From Bacteroidales bacterium (GTDB taxonomy: Bacteria > Bacteroidota > Bacteroidia > Bacteroidales > F082), in NCBI GenBank assembly GCA_017549805.1, contig JAFYNJ010000002.1, positions 48,429-112,428 on the forward strand: a stretch of 64,000 bases of DNA, given 5' to 3'. The notes under the pieces were generated by a model, which saw only the letters and a list, made by a program, of their open reading frames with translations, made no database searches and was not told the DNA's origin. Each line of letters opens with the position of its first letter. Positions within the stretch are counted from its first letter, which is position 1. The position numbers were made by a program, and so were the translations under genes. Positions 27,577 to 36,858 of this stretch are shown in pieces.

Positions 27577-29463
27577 TTATCTTCCTAAAAATATGGCTAA
27601 TACAGAAATATCCGACGGAGATATGCCACTGATTCTACTGGCTTGACCTAAAGTTTCAGGCTTGTAGCGATTCAGCTTTTCACGGGCTTCATACGACAAG
27701 GAAGTCAGAGAATGGTAATCGAAATCAACCGGTAGCTTAACATAATCCAAACGGTTAAGCTTCTCTGCCAAATCATATTCCTTGTTGATATAACCGTCAT
27801 ATTTAATTAAGATTTCAGCTTCCTGGATGCATTCACGAACAAAGTGGTCAGTGAGATCGTATTTGGAGGAGAGAACGTCCAGTTGCGACACCATATCGAA
27901 TAAATTCAACTGTGGACGCAACAGGATATATCCCAAACGAGCCCGTTGAGCTATGGGTGAAGTGCCATGCGATTCCAAGAAACCGTTGACCTCATCGGGG
28001 GTAATGTTGGTGGCATTCAAGAACTCGATCATGCCATCAACTACATGCTTCTTCTCCAAATACTGCTGGTAACGCGCTTCCGTAGCCAGACCCAATTGAT
28101 AGGAACGCTCGGTAAGTCTTGCATCGGCATTGTCTTGTCGTAAAAGAATACGATACTCCGCCCTACTGGTGAACATTCTATATGGCTCATCCACGCCTTT
28201 GGTAATCAGATCGTCAATGAGCACGCCAATGTAAGCTTCAGAACGCGAAAGTACTAAGGGCTCTTCGTCGTGAATCAAACGATGAGCGTTGATGCCCGCC
28301 ATCAAACCTTGACAAGCGGCTTCCTCATAACCCGTGGTGCCATTGACTTGACCTGCAAAAAACAAGCCATGAACGGCACGGGTTTCCAAGCTGTGATGGA
28401 GTTGAACCGGTGGGAAATAATCATATTCGATGGCATAGCCAGGCCTGAAGATCTTGGCGTTTTCGAATCCTTCGATAGCTCGAAGCGCTTCATACTGGAT
28501 ATAGTCGGGCAAAGATGAACTAAAGCCATTCAAATAGTATTCCTGGGTAGTCCACCCTTCCGGCTCAACAAACAATTGATGTGAATCCTTGTCGGAAAAG
28601 CGCTCGATCTTGTCCTCAATACTCGGACAATAACGAGGACCAACACCTTGAATTCGGCCTGCAAACATGGGCGAATATTGGAATCCTTTTCTTAAGATAT
28701 CATGAACCTTGGTTGAAGTACGAGCAATATAACAACTACGCTGTTTGGCAATGGGCTCATGCTGAAGATAGGAAAAACCAGTCACCTCATCGTCACCAGG
28801 CTGTTCAACAAGTTTGGAAAAGTCAATGGTGCGCCCATCGATTCGAACAGGAGTACCTGTCTTAAGACGCTTCACCTCAAAGCCACGTTCCTTAAGTTGT
28901 TCAGAGATGCCATGGCTCGCCTGTTCACCCATCCGACCGCCAGAGAAATGCATCTCGCCAATATGAATCAAGCCATTGAGAAACGTGCCATTGGTAAGGA
29001 TGACGGTTTTGGAATAGACCTCGCCTCCCATAAAGGTGTGCACACCGCAAACCTTGTCACCGTCAAACAACAAGCCGTCCACTACATCTTGCCAGAAATC
29101 CAAATTGGGAACCTTTTCCAATTGCGAACGCCATTCGGCGGAAAACATCATCTTGTCGCTTTGGCAACGCGGACTCCACATGGCCGGTCCTTTCGAACGA
29201 TTCAACATGCGGAATTGGATCATGGTCTTGTCAGAAACCAAACCCGAATAGCCACCCATGGCATCAATCTCGCGCACAATCTGACCCTTGGCGATACCAC
29301 CCATGGCAGGGTTACACGACATGGAGGCAAACAGCCTCAGGTCCATGGTCACCAACAAGACCTTGTTGCCTAAATTGGCACCCGCAGCAGCAGCCTCGCA
29401 ACCAGCATGACCGGCACCAACGACAATGATATCATATTTCTCGAACAACATCTTATCATGCAT
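27577..29463 (-). CDS. mnmG: tRNA uridine-5-carboxymethylaminomethyl modification enzyme MnmG (GidA)
   Basis: 628 residues, normal length. With MnmE it installs the carboxymethylaminomethyl group on the wobble uridine of several tRNAs, using FAD, NADH and methylene-tetrahydrofolate. The FAD-binding motif VVGAGHAGCEAA is near the N-terminus, and the MnmG signatures GPRYCPSIEDK and GQVNGTTGYEEAA are present; the C-terminal helical domain is complete. ATG at 29463 (MHDKMLFEKYD); the ATG four codons later is an equally good start. Both ends are bordered by parS-like palindromes. Confidence 0.97.
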   Translation of the reverse strand: MHDKMLFEKYDIIVVGAGHAGCEAAAAGANLGNKVLLVTMDLRLFASMSCNPAMGGIAKGQIVREIDAMGGYSGLVSDKTMIQFRMLNRSKGPAMWSPRCQSDKMMFSAEWRSQLEKVPNLDFWQDVVDGLLFDGDKVCGVHTFMGGEVYSKTVILTNGTFLNGLIHIGEMHFSGGRMGEQASHGISEQLKERGFEVKRLKTGTPVRIDGRTIDFSKLVEQPGDDEVTGFSYLQHEPIAKQRSCYIARTSTKVHDILRKGFQYSPMFAGRIQGVGPRYCPSIEDKIERFSDKDSHQLFVEPEGWTTQEYYLNGFSSSLPDYIQYEALRAIEGFENAKIFRPGYAIEYDYFPPVQLHHSLETRAVHGLFFAGQVNGTTGYEEAACQGLMAGINAHRLIHDEEPLVLSRSEAYIGVLIDDLITKGVDEPYRMFTSRAEYRILLRQDNADARLTERSYQLGLATEARYQQYLEKKHVVDGMIEFLNATNITPDEVNGFLESHGTSPIAQRARLGYILLRPQLNLFDMVSQLDVLSSKYDLTDHFVRECIQEAEILIKYDGYINKEYDLAEKLNRLDYVKLPVDFDYHSLTSLSYEAREKLNRYKPETLGQASRISGISPSDISVLAIFLGR

Positions 29464-29478
29464 GTTTCATGTGAAACA
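29463..29478. other. parS-like palindrome (ParB/Spo0J site candidate) before mnmG
   Basis: TGTTTCATGTGAAACA differs from the conserved parS sequence TGTTTCACGTGAAACA at a single central base. It covers the first base of the mnmG ORF and the region just upstream, about 1.9 kb from the second site. Confidence 0.7.
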
Positions 29479-29503
29479 AAAATATCAACTATTTGTAATT
29501 CAA

Positions 29504-29923
29504 TTACTTATAAAATTGATTCAAGCATTCCTCCTCTTTGGTGCGCATGGCTTTTTGATCTTCCTCGGTCAAATCATCGAAACCCGTCAAGTGCAGTACA
29601 CCATGGATCATCACACGAAGCAACTCGCTCTCAAACGAACGCCCAAAGTTAAGACAATTCTCCGCAATACGATCCAAACTGATACAAAACTCACTTGAAA
29701 TGTATTCATTGCAATCGTCCAACGGAAAAGTGACAATGTCGGTGTAAAAGTCATGGCCCAAACGCTCACGATTAATGCCCAACAAGGTCTCGTCACTGCA
29801 AAAATAATAGTGCAGCTCCCCTACTTGATATCCAGCGGCGGTAATGACATCGGCGATCCACTGGCGCACTTTCGTTGTGTCCAGCAGAGGCATCATCACG
29901 TCGATTGTATGAAATTGAATCAT
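29504..29923 (-). CDS. ybeY: endoribonuclease YbeY (rRNA maturation factor)
   Basis: 139 residues. A single-strand-specific metal-dependent endoribonuclease that matures the 3' end of 16S rRNA and takes part in ribosome quality control. The zinc motif reads HGVLHLTGFDD, where most YbeY proteins end in Asp-His; the third ligand position is Asp here, a variant I associate with Bacteroidota homologs. The ATG at 29923 is one base from the stop of the DUF4175 gene, so the two are cotranscribed, with mnmG following 40 bases after the ybeY stop. Confidence 0.93.
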   Translation of the reverse strand: MIQFHTIDVMMPLLDTTKVRQWIADVITAAGYQVGELHYYFCSDETLLGINRERLGHDFYTDIVTFPLDDCNEYISSEFCISLDRIAENCLNFGRSFESELLRVMIHGVLHLTGFDDLTEEDQKAMRTKEEECLNQFYK

Positions 29924-29924
29924 A

Positions 29925-32900
29925 TTAAAGCTTGTTTTTCTTTAGATAATAGTCATTAATCTTCGATTTGTAGTAAGGATTGTATTGAATAGGGTTCTTT
30001 TTTAGGAATTCCCGATTCTTCTTCATTTGTTGTTGATAAAACAGCTCTTCAACCGAACGGTCAAACTTTGAACCCTTAAATTCATTCGATTTGCGTTTTT
30101 CGTCTTGGTCGCGCTTTTGCTGCGCCTTCTCCGATTCAAGCATCCGAGAAAGGATTTCCCTGTTTCGTTCAATGGTCTTGTTCGTCACACGCTTGTTCAC
30201 CAAGTCCTCCTCAAGCTTCTCCATATCCTTGATGATCTGGGTTAAGCCATCGTCGCCCAACTGACCGTTTTTCTTCATCTCATTCAACATCTGCTGCATG
30301 CCCTGACGAATCATCTCCTGCTCAGCCGCCATGCGCGCCAGCTCCTCCGCTTGCGAGGAAGGCATGCCTTGAGGACCGCTTTGTTGCATCTGCTGCTGCA
30401 ATTTCTTGAGTTGTTCGCCCAACTGTTCTTGAAGTTGCTTCATGTTTTGCATGCTCTGGTTTTGCTGGCCGGATTTAGGCTTGCTTTTACTCATCGAACT
30501 ACCCGAACCCATCATCATGCTTTCCATTTCTTTCAATGATTCGGCAAGCATCAAGGCAAGGTTGTTCATGGAGCGCAAAGCCAATTGTTGGTTGCCCACT
30601 GCAGATGATACATGCAGGTCATTCATATATTTCAACGCATTTTCGGTTTGAAGGTCGATGACGGCTATTTCGTCGAAAACAAAGTTTTGGATGGTCGGTT
30701 GGCGCAAGGCCATTGCCTTCAGGGAGTCTTTGACCATGGCGAAATTAGAGGACAGCTCCTTTTGCAGGACGATCTTGTCGCTCAACGAAGGATCGTCGGT
30801 GCGCATCTTGCCAAGCTCATTCATCAGAGCTTCTTGCTGGTGGGAAGCGCGGATAACATTCTCCAGCAGGATACGTACCAGATGGGAATCCTCGGCAAGT
30901 TGCTCCTGGCCACCCATCTGCATTTGCATCATCATGGAATTGGCCATTTTTTGCATCTTATTACCGGCATCCTGTTTCTTTTGCTGAGAATCGCTACCGT
31001 CTTGTTCGCTATTGTTTTCTTCGTTTTCCAAGTCAGAGGCCTCTTCCAAGTCTTGTTCGATTTGTTGCTCCAATTCTTCGTCCTTTTGGATATTGAAGGG
31101 ATCTTTCAGGGTTTCGTTCTTTTTCTGCAAGCTATCGAGGGTTTGCATCATTTCCTCAAACTCTTTCTTGGCTTCCTCCGCAGAAAGGGATTCTTCTTTG
31201 TTCTTCAAATCCTCACCCAACTTGTTCAATTGATCCAGAAGCTCATTCAATTCCTTTTCCATCTTGAGCTGCTCCAGCAATGAAAGGTTACGATCCAACA
31301 AATCCTGCATTTTCTGGTTGTCCTTTTTCATCTCTTGAAGCAACTGTTGCATGCGGTCGCGTGGCATTTCATCAAGCATGCGCTCTATTTCTTCCATGAG
31401 TTTCTTCAGCTCCTCAGGAATCAATTCATCAAACAACTCATTAATCTTTTCTTGTTTTTCCAGTAATTCCTCGTTGGCCAAGTCGTGGTCTTGCATGAAA
31501 TCGTTCAATTGCTTCTGTTCTTCCTGTAGTTTGTTCCATTCTTCTTCGATTTCCGACTGTTTCTGAAGCAATTCCTTCATTTTCTCTTTGTCCGACCAAT
31601 CCAATTCCTTTTTTGAAGCCAGCTCTTGAAGCATTTTTTCGATATCGTCTTTTAGCTTGGAAGCTTCATCGGATTTGTTGGACATGCGTTCCAAGATATC
31701 GTTTTCCTTTTGGTCGGCAACAGAATCCAAAGCGGCCAAAGATGGCTTGTAATAGCTGAACGTCTCCGAACGCTTCGACTTAGGTCCATGAAAACCGTCA
31801 TTATCCCAAACCTCAAAGTAAACCTCCATGTTCTGGCCAGGTAGCACACCCAGGCTGTCCATATTGAAATGATAGAAAAACGAGGTCCTCAACGAGGTTT
31901 TGTCAAAGGCAATGGGTAGCATGACATGACGCTCGACAGGCTGTTTGATCTCACAATGACAAACCAATTTGGTGAAACCATAATCATCAGCGAGGAGGCC
32001 GGAATAATAGACAATGGAAGAGAAATCTTCCTCGAACGATTCTACACGGATGTCAGGATAAGCATCGGGAATCACATCGACTGTGAATCGCAAAGGATCG
32101 AACCGATTGGACCAACGGTTTTGGCACATCAGATCGAAACCCATGGTGGACGCTGCCGTCATGGTCAAGGAAGCCTTGTCGTCATCAACAATCAGGGACC
32201 GTGACAGGGAGTCTTGGACGATGGACACGCTATCGCAATCGCGGACAAAGAATGCAAATTGAAGTTTCGATCCTTGGGGAACCATGAGCCTGGTTTTACC
32301 CTCAAAGGTTTCGGCCATGCGGTGGATATAGGCCGGATAAAGCACTTGGCAACGATAGGAGAGTAGGGCAGGGGTGGGGTGAACCGTGATTGAAATCGGT
32401 TTGCTGACATAGTCACCACCCAAGACTTGAAACGAAAGGTCGTGATACAGGTTCTTGAAAGTGTATTCGTATTCGTTCAAAGAGTTTTTCTTAAAGGCCT
32501 GCTGTCCCAATGAACTTTTCACATAGAACACATCCGGGATATGAGTCCCTTCCACATGGATTGAAAAAGACACGTCGGCACCCTGCACCGTTTCAATAGC
32601 TTCTTGGGAAAGTTCAACCTTAAAAGGCAAAGGCTTTTCGAATTCCTGTTCGTAATTGATGATGCGTTGCGTAGGCTGAATGGCGTACTTGGGCAAAAAA
32701 AGCATCAAGGCGAGCAACACAAACAACAGGACCAAAAAAAGGTAGAGATAACGCAAGTTGCCTTTTAAGTCAACGGCATCGGTAAACCGAACCGGACTCA
32801 GTTGCGCGGTGCGTTGCTCAATGGTGGCCAGCAATAACTCGTCATTTGAGCCGTTGACGGCAGCGTTTGACAACTGAAAGGTATTCAGCAGCTTGTCCTG

Positions 32901-33212
32901 AACATCAGGGAAAAATTTCCCGATCAACAAGGCAGCCTGCTCAAGCGACATCTTCTTGCGGAAGCGAATCAAATTGACCAATGGAACAAAGAAATAAGCT
33001 ACAATAACGACAGCACTTCCCAACAATAGCAGGAGAAACAAGGCAAACCGCACTTTGGAGGAGAACCATGAAAAAAACTCCAAAGTGTTCACCAGCAGGT
33101 AAAACACAATCCATAAGGCAGCGCCAATCAAAACACCTTGGATAAGACGATTGATATAATACTTCCTAACGAAACGCTCGGTTTTCTCAATCAAAACATG
33201 TTCCGCCGACAT
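29925..33212 (-). CDS. DUF4175 family membrane protein
   Basis: About 1095 residues from the ATG at 33212; a TTG two codons earlier is possible. Three N-terminal membrane helices (about residues 15-75 and 150-170) are followed by a beta-rich extracytoplasmic region (200-480), then long charged coiled coil and Met/Gln-rich segments (500-1000, with runs such as QMQMGGQEQ) and a basic C-terminus. This matches DUF4175, a large Bacteroidota family of unknown function. It begins the operon with ybeY and mnmG. The low-complexity Gln/Lys/Glu content makes some similarity searches misleading. Confidence 0.88.
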   Translation of the reverse strand: MSAEHVLIEKTERFVRKYYINRLIQGVLIGAALWIVFYLLVNTLEFFSWFSSKVRFALFLLLLLGSAVVIVAYFFVPLVNLIRFRKKMSLEQAALLIGKFFPDVQDKLLNTFQLSNAAVNGSNDELLLATIEQRTAQLSPVRFTDAVDLKGNLRYLYLFLVLLFVLLALMLFLPKYAIQPTQRIINYEQEFEKPLPFKVELSQEAIETVQGADVSFSIHVEGTHIPDVFYVKSSLGQQAFKKNSLNEYEYTFKNLYHDLSFQVLGGDYVSKPISITVHPTPALLSYRCQVLYPAYIHRMAETFEGKTRLMVPQGSKLQFAFFVRDCDSVSIVQDSLSRSLIVDDDKASLTMTAASTMGFDLMCQNRWSNRFDPLRFTVDVIPDAYPDIRVESFEEDFSSIVYYSGLLADDYGFTKLVCHCEIKQPVERHVMLPIAFDKTSLRTSFFYHFNMDSLGVLPGQNMEVYFEVWDNDGFHGPKSKRSETFSYYKPSLAALDSVADQKENDILERMSNKSDEASKLKDDIEKMLQELASKKELDWSDKEKMKELLQKQSEIEEEWNKLQEEQKQLNDFMQDHDLANEELLEKQEKINELFDELIPEELKKLMEEIERMLDEMPRDRMQQLLQEMKKDNQKMQDLLDRNLSLLEQLKMEKELNELLDQLNKLGEDLKNKEESLSAEEAKKEFEEMMQTLDSLQKKNETLKDPFNIQKDEELEQQIEQDLEEASDLENEENNSEQDGSDSQQKKQDAGNKMQKMANSMMMQMQMGGQEQLAEDSHLVRILLENVIRASHQQEALMNELGKMRTDDPSLSDKIVLQKELSSNFAMVKDSLKAMALRQPTIQNFVFDEIAVIDLQTENALKYMNDLHVSSAVGNQQLALRSMNNLALMLAESLKEMESMMMGSGSSMSKSKPKSGQQNQSMQNMKQLQEQLGEQLKKLQQQMQQSGPQGMPSSQAEELARMAAEQEMIRQGMQQMLNEMKKNGQLGDDGLTQIIKDMEKLEEDLVNKRVTNKTIERNREILSRMLESEKAQQKRDQDEKRKSNEFKGSKFDRSVEELFYQQQMKKNREFLKKNPIQYNPYYKSKINDYYLKKNKL

Positions 33213-33232
33213 GGTCAAAAAATATCAGGTTG

Positions 33233-33240
33233 CAAAGATA
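33233..33240 (-). promoter_or_regulatory. -7 element for the DUF4175-ybeY-mnmG transcript
   Basis: TATCTTTG on the minus strand, 20 bases upstream of the DUF4175 ATG. Exact fit to TAnnTTTG; no convincing -33 element. Confidence 0.65.
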
Positions 33241-33261
33241 GCTGATTTCTATTAATTAATG

Positions 33262-33269
33262 TATTTTTG
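33262..33269 (+). promoter_or_regulatory. -7 element for the BACON lipoprotein transcript
   Basis: TATTTTTG, 27 bases upstream of the ATG at 33297, divergent from the DUF4175 -7 element. It overlaps a small dyad (TTTTGC and GCAAAA) similar to the one at the tRNA promoters. Confidence 0.6.
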
Positions 33270-33296
33270 CAGCAAAACTCTAAGGAACCGAAACGC

Positions 33297-34109
33297 ATGA
33301 AAAAGAATATCATTTGGATCACCACGCTGATTCTTGCCGTAATAATTGGAGCGACCTCCTGCGGCAAACGACAACACATCGAGCTTTCGAAAGATTCCGT
33401 CACATTTTCTTCAATGGGAGGCTACGACTTTTTTAAAATCACGGCAGATTGTGATTGGACCATTGAGACGGATCCATCACAAGACTGGTATTCCATAAGC
33501 CAGACCCAAGGAAGCAACGACACGATCATTGCGATAAACGTAAGCCCAAACGAAAACCATTTCGACCGAAGCAGCATGTTGAAAGTGATTTCCGACAATG
33601 GTAGGACCGTCAAAAAACTATCTATCGTCCAAGGCAATGTTGAAATCAACAAAGTCATTAGAAAAGTTTGGTTTACAAGATTATATGAACGATGGAACAC
33701 CGATTTTCACGATCAGTACATCGAAGAATCGTATAGGTCGTGGTTGTTTTATGCCGAACCGCAATATGTGAATTGGTTCTTTTATTTCTTGAACGACGGT
33801 ACTGGGTATGAAATCCGGACTCACAATTACGACACCATTTATTACCCTTACAATTACATCTACTATCCCAACGGCGACAGTCTTTACATCAGTTTCCAAC
33901 TTGCTGACGATACCATCACAGAGGATTATCACGCTACCATTTACGAGTTGAATCAAGACAGATTTGTATTCCTTAACGAATACCGTCCCCACCAGTTTGA
34001 GAAGATCAACACGGTGAATGTTTCAATAAACAGAAAAAGTGAAATCAAGATCAATCCGAAGAAGGTAGTCAAGAAGCCTACTGGACCGTTGATTCAAGTT
34101 AAAGACTAA
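33297..34109 (+). CDS. BACON-domain lipoprotein
   Basis: 270 residues from the ATG at 33297 (MKKNIIWITTLIL). Lipobox ending IGATSC (Cys21). Residues about 30-115 form a BACON domain (VTFSSMGGYDFFKI, then CDWTIETDPSQDW, ending LSIVQGN), a beta-sandwich common on Bacteroidota surface proteins and thought to bind carbohydrate or mucin, or to act as a spacer. The C-terminal 150 residues are rich in Tyr and unrecognised. The stop and the next start overlap (TAATG), coupling it to a membrane glycosyltransferase. Confidence 0.82.
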   Translation: MKKNIIWITTLILAVIIGATSCGKRQHIELSKDSVTFSSMGGYDFFKITADCDWTIETDPSQDWYSISQTQGSNDTIIAINVSPNENHFDRSSMLKVISDNGRTVKKLSIVQGNVEINKVIRKVWFTRLYERWNTDFHDQYIEESYRSWLFYAEPQYVNWFFYFLNDGTGYEIRTHNYDTIYYPYNYIYYPNGDSLYISFQLADDTITEDYHATIYELNQDRFVFLNEYRPHQFEKINTVNVSINRKSEIKINPKKVVKKPTGPLIQVKD

Positions 34110-35521
34110 TGCCTGATAAACTCCATAGACATTTTCAGTGGATAGGCGTTGGCGTTTATCTGCTGTCGCTCATTATCGTTAGTGTTTGGCTCAGGCCCTA
34201 TGCGCTGAAACCTTTATGGATGGCGTGGGGCATCGGAACAGTGTGTTTTTTCTTTTTAACCACCTGGTTTTTCCATAAACAATGGCGCCACGACGATGTA
34301 AAGAAATTCACAAGAAAAGTGTTTTTGACCGCCTTGGGCATTCGTATGGTCTATGTCGGAGCCATCATTTTTTATTATTATTATCAGACGGGGGTTGCCA
34401 TGGAGTATGGTGCCGCCGACAGCATGAGATACCACCAATGGGCCATAGCCTTGGCTAAATTGGCTCGAGAAGGAGAGTTTGGGATCATCTTCCGATGGCT
34501 GAATGCCAATACCATAGGCTTTTCAGACCAAGGCTATGTATTGTACCTGACTTCGCTATATACTTGTTTCGACAACAACATCTTGGGTCCCAGGTTGCTG
34601 AAAGCACTCATGAGCGCCTATATGTGTGTGGCCATCTATAAGCTCGCATCAAGAAGTTTGGGTGAAAAAACCGGCCGACTGGCAGCCGTCATAGCCGTAT
34701 TCCTTCCCCAATTCATTCATTATACAGGAACTTACCTGAAAGAAACGGAGCTTATCTTTTTGGCCACGCTGGCCTTGGAAAGGATGGACTATTTGGTTCG
34801 CAGCAAACGCTATACGTTTTGGAACATCGTCTTTCTGCTTTTGTTGACTGTCTTGACTTTCGGTTTCAGAACCATTGTTGGCATGATCCTGTTGTTTTGT
34901 TTCTTTCTGTTTGTCCTCTTCGGCGACGCCTCCACCATCAGCAAAAAAGCCAAGATCATCACCTTGTGCGTCATAGCAGGAATCGTCGTGGGTCTTTGTT
35001 TCACCCCGATAGGGAGGGAGATGTACTTCATGGCAAGGGTCAATGTTAAAACTGCCAATGCCATGACGGTGATATGGGAACAGGAGGGCTTGAAGTATAC
35101 CGAGTATGCCGATGGGAAATACATGGTGCCGGGATTGTTCACCCTGCCTTTGACCAGCATGGTGGAAGTGGCCAATGAGAACCAAAAAATGATGAACGGC
35201 ACCTATTTCGTCAAGAATTACTTGGCTTTCTTTGCCTTGTGGTGCATCGTGGTGGCGTTCAGGGAAAAGAAATGGAGAAACTTCAGCTTGATCGGGTCGT
35301 ATGCCATCGTCTATGCGTTATGCATTGTCTTCTCCTTCGCCTTCAACAGTGAGCGGTACCATCTTCCCGTGATGCCCTGTTTGTTGATTATGGCGGCGTT
35401 TGCCATGACTCATTTCCGAAAAAAGGACTTCGCTTGGTTCTACACCTACAATGGGTTGTTGGTTGTCGCAATAGTGGCCTGGAACTGCATCAAATTGGCT
35501 GGAAGGGGATTATTTTTTTAA
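34109..35521 (+). CDS. multi-pass membrane protein, GT39/GT83-like glycosyltransferase
   Basis: 470 residues with about eleven membrane helices. The first large periplasmic loop contains AADSMRYHQWA with an acidic residue placed as in the dolichyl/undecaprenyl-phosphate mannosyl- and arabinosyl-transferase superfamily (GT-C fold), and the later YLKETELIFLATLAL block fits the same superfamily. Such enzymes transfer sugars from polyprenyl phosphates to lipids or proteins on the outer face of the membrane. Translationally coupled to the BACON lipoprotein. Assignment to GT-C is by topology and motif, so moderate. Confidence 0.65.
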   Translation: MPDKLHRHFQWIGVGVYLLSLIIVSVWLRPYALKPLWMAWGIGTVCFFFLTTWFFHKQWRHDDVKKFTRKVFLTALGIRMVYVGAIIFYYYYQTGVAMEYGAADSMRYHQWAIALAKLAREGEFGIIFRWLNANTIGFSDQGYVLYLTSLYTCFDNNILGPRLLKALMSAYMCVAIYKLASRSLGEKTGRLAAVIAVFLPQFIHYTGTYLKETELIFLATLALERMDYLVRSKRYTFWNIVFLLLLTVLTFGFRTIVGMILLFCFFLFVLFGDASTISKKAKIITLCVIAGIVVGLCFTPIGREMYFMARVNVKTANAMTVIWEQEGLKYTEYADGKYMVPGLFTLPLTSMVEVANENQKMMNGTYFVKNYLAFFALWCIVVAFREKKWRNFSLIGSYAIVYALCIVFSFAFNSERYHLPVMPCLLIMAAFAMTHFRKKDFAWFYTYNGLLVVAIVAWNCIKLAGRGLFF

Positions 35522-35528
35522 AGATTTG

Positions 35529-35558
35529 TTGCGGATAAGGTATATTTATGTATCTTTG
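35529..35558 (+). promoter_or_regulatory. tRNA-Cys promoter
   Basis: TTG at 35529, 19-base spacer, then TATCTTTG at 35551-35558, a textbook Bacteroidota -33/-7 pair. The -7 element runs into the palindrome TTTGCAGCCGCAAA (35555-35568), which ends one base before the tRNA. Confidence 0.8.
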
Positions 35559-35569
35559 CAGCCGCAAAT

Positions 35570-35640
35570 GGTACCTTGCCCGAGCGGTTAGGGATCGGTC
35601 TGCAAAACCGGGGACGGCGGTTCGAATCCGCCAGGTACCT
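35570..35640 (+). tRNA. tRNA-Cys (anticodon GCA)
   Basis: 71-base cloverleaf. The acceptor arms GGTACCT and AGGTACC pair fully, the anticodon loop is CTGCAAA (GCA), and the T arm contains GGTTCGAATCC. Discriminator T; CCA is not encoded. Followed directly by a strong terminator. Confidence 0.97.
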
Positions 35641-35646
35641 CACCTG

Positions 35647-35682
35647 CAGGGCTGCCACAATGTGACAGCCCTGCTTTTTTTT
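35647..35682 (+). terminator. terminator after tRNA-Cys
   Basis: Perfect 8-bp stem CAGGGCTG/CAGCCCTG with an 11-base loop, followed by a run of eight T. Confidence 0.92.
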
Positions 35683-35724
35683 CAATCATAGACTAAACAG
35701 ACAAATTTCGAGTTATTGTTGAGT

Positions 35725-36675
35725 ATGAAAAAGCTGAACCAATATATTGCACTGGCATTTCTCTTGATGATAGCCTCGCTAAGCCTCGCCCAACAACCCG
35801 ATACCCTTTGCCTGAAAAGCATCGACAGTTTGACCCTGGTGAACCAGGACCTAGAGGGACAGGTAAAAAAACTCGAGCAACAGGTGGAACGGCTTCAAGA
35901 GAAGCAACAGTTTTACGAGGAGAAAGAGTCATTCTACAAAGTTGAAATGATGCGCGACCTACGCGAAACCAACGAAAAACTCCTCGACGAAAAAGAGCGA
36001 TACCAGCATTTGAGCGACTCACTTCGCAATAGCCTCATTGAAGCCGAGAAAACCATCATCCGTTCCAATGAAGAGCTGAAATACACCCAACAACGCGCCA
36101 AGGATGCAGAAGCTAAAATCAGCGCTGCCACTTCGAAGAAGAAAAAAGTCAGCGCCATACAAGGCATCGCCATGAAGACCTTCAGAACGCCCAACTGGTC
36201 GCTCGCACCCGATAAGATTGTCGAGCAGGACGGAACGCAACGGACATTCTATAGAATCGTCAATAAAAATGGGGGAGAGGTGGAGTTCGACTACACCGCA
36301 GGGGCCTACGTAATGCTTTGGGACCTGACCCGTAAAACCAAGCTGGTTGAGACCGACTCCATCGGTAAAAAAATCATTGAAATCAAGAAATTCGACCAAG
36401 ATTTCTCGTATAGCCTGGGTCTGTATGTGGGCTTCGGCGGGAGCAACCTGTTCAAGAACTTTTACGTGGGACCTTCGTTCAAGTTCCTCGACTTCTTCCA
36501 CCTTTCGGCTGGTTTCAACGTTTGTGAATACGAGATGCTGACGGGGGCCTATCAAGAAGGGGATGAACTTCCGGCGGGCTTTTCGCTTACCGACCAAATC
36601 TCGAAGGTGTGGAAGGCCAAACCTTTTGTGAGCCTTTCATTCGACCTCGACTTTATCTCATACATCAAAAAATAA
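35725..36675 (+). CDS. secreted coiled-coil protein of unknown function
   Basis: 316 residues from the ATG at 35725 (MKKLNQYIALAFLL); a TTG three codons earlier is weaker. Signal peptide with probable cleavage after LSLAQ (about residue 20). Residues about 30-140 are a charged coiled coil (Glu/Lys/Gln rich), and the C-terminal half is mixed alpha/beta with glycine-rich stretches (YVGFGGSNLF) recalling small outer-membrane barrels. I do not recognise a named family. It follows tRNA-Cys and is followed by a hairpin terminator and the convergent tRNA-Thr, so it is a single-gene unit. Confidence 0.75.
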   Translation: MKKLNQYIALAFLLMIASLSLAQQPDTLCLKSIDSLTLVNQDLEGQVKKLEQQVERLQEKQQFYEEKESFYKVEMMRDLRETNEKLLDEKERYQHLSDSLRNSLIEAEKTIIRSNEELKYTQQRAKDAEAKISAATSKKKKVSAIQGIAMKTFRTPNWSLAPDKIVEQDGTQRTFYRIVNKNGGEVEFDYTAGAYVMLWDLTRKTKLVETDSIGKKIIEIKKFDQDFSYSLGLYVGFGGSNLFKNFYVGPSFKFLDFFHLSAGFNVCEYEMLTGAYQEGDELPAGFSLTDQISKVWKAKPFVSLSFDLDFISYIKK

Positions 36676-36700
36676 AAAACCCCGATGACTCGGGGTTTCG
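36669..36700 (-). terminator. terminator for tRNA-Thr (and 3' end of the coiled-coil gene)
   Basis: Stem AACCCCGA/TCGGGGTT with a four-base loop. The T-rich tail lies on the minus strand, downstream of tRNA-Thr, and the stem starts within the last codons of the + strand gene. Confidence 0.85.
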
Positions 36701-36707
36701 TGCCGTG

Positions 36708-36780
<73 letters not shown>

Positions 36781-36794
36781 TTGTTTTGCGGCTG

Positions 36795-36824
36795 CAAAGA
36801 TAACAATATTTGACAATACAACAA
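36795..36824 (-). promoter_or_regulatory. tRNA-Thr promoter
   Basis: On the minus strand TTG (36822-36824), 19-base spacer, TATCTTTG (36795-36802), then the same 14-base palindrome as at tRNA-Cys (36785-36798). Confidence 0.78.
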
Positions 36825-36858
36825 CGTTTTATCAAAAAAACCTTAAAAACCCTACCCA

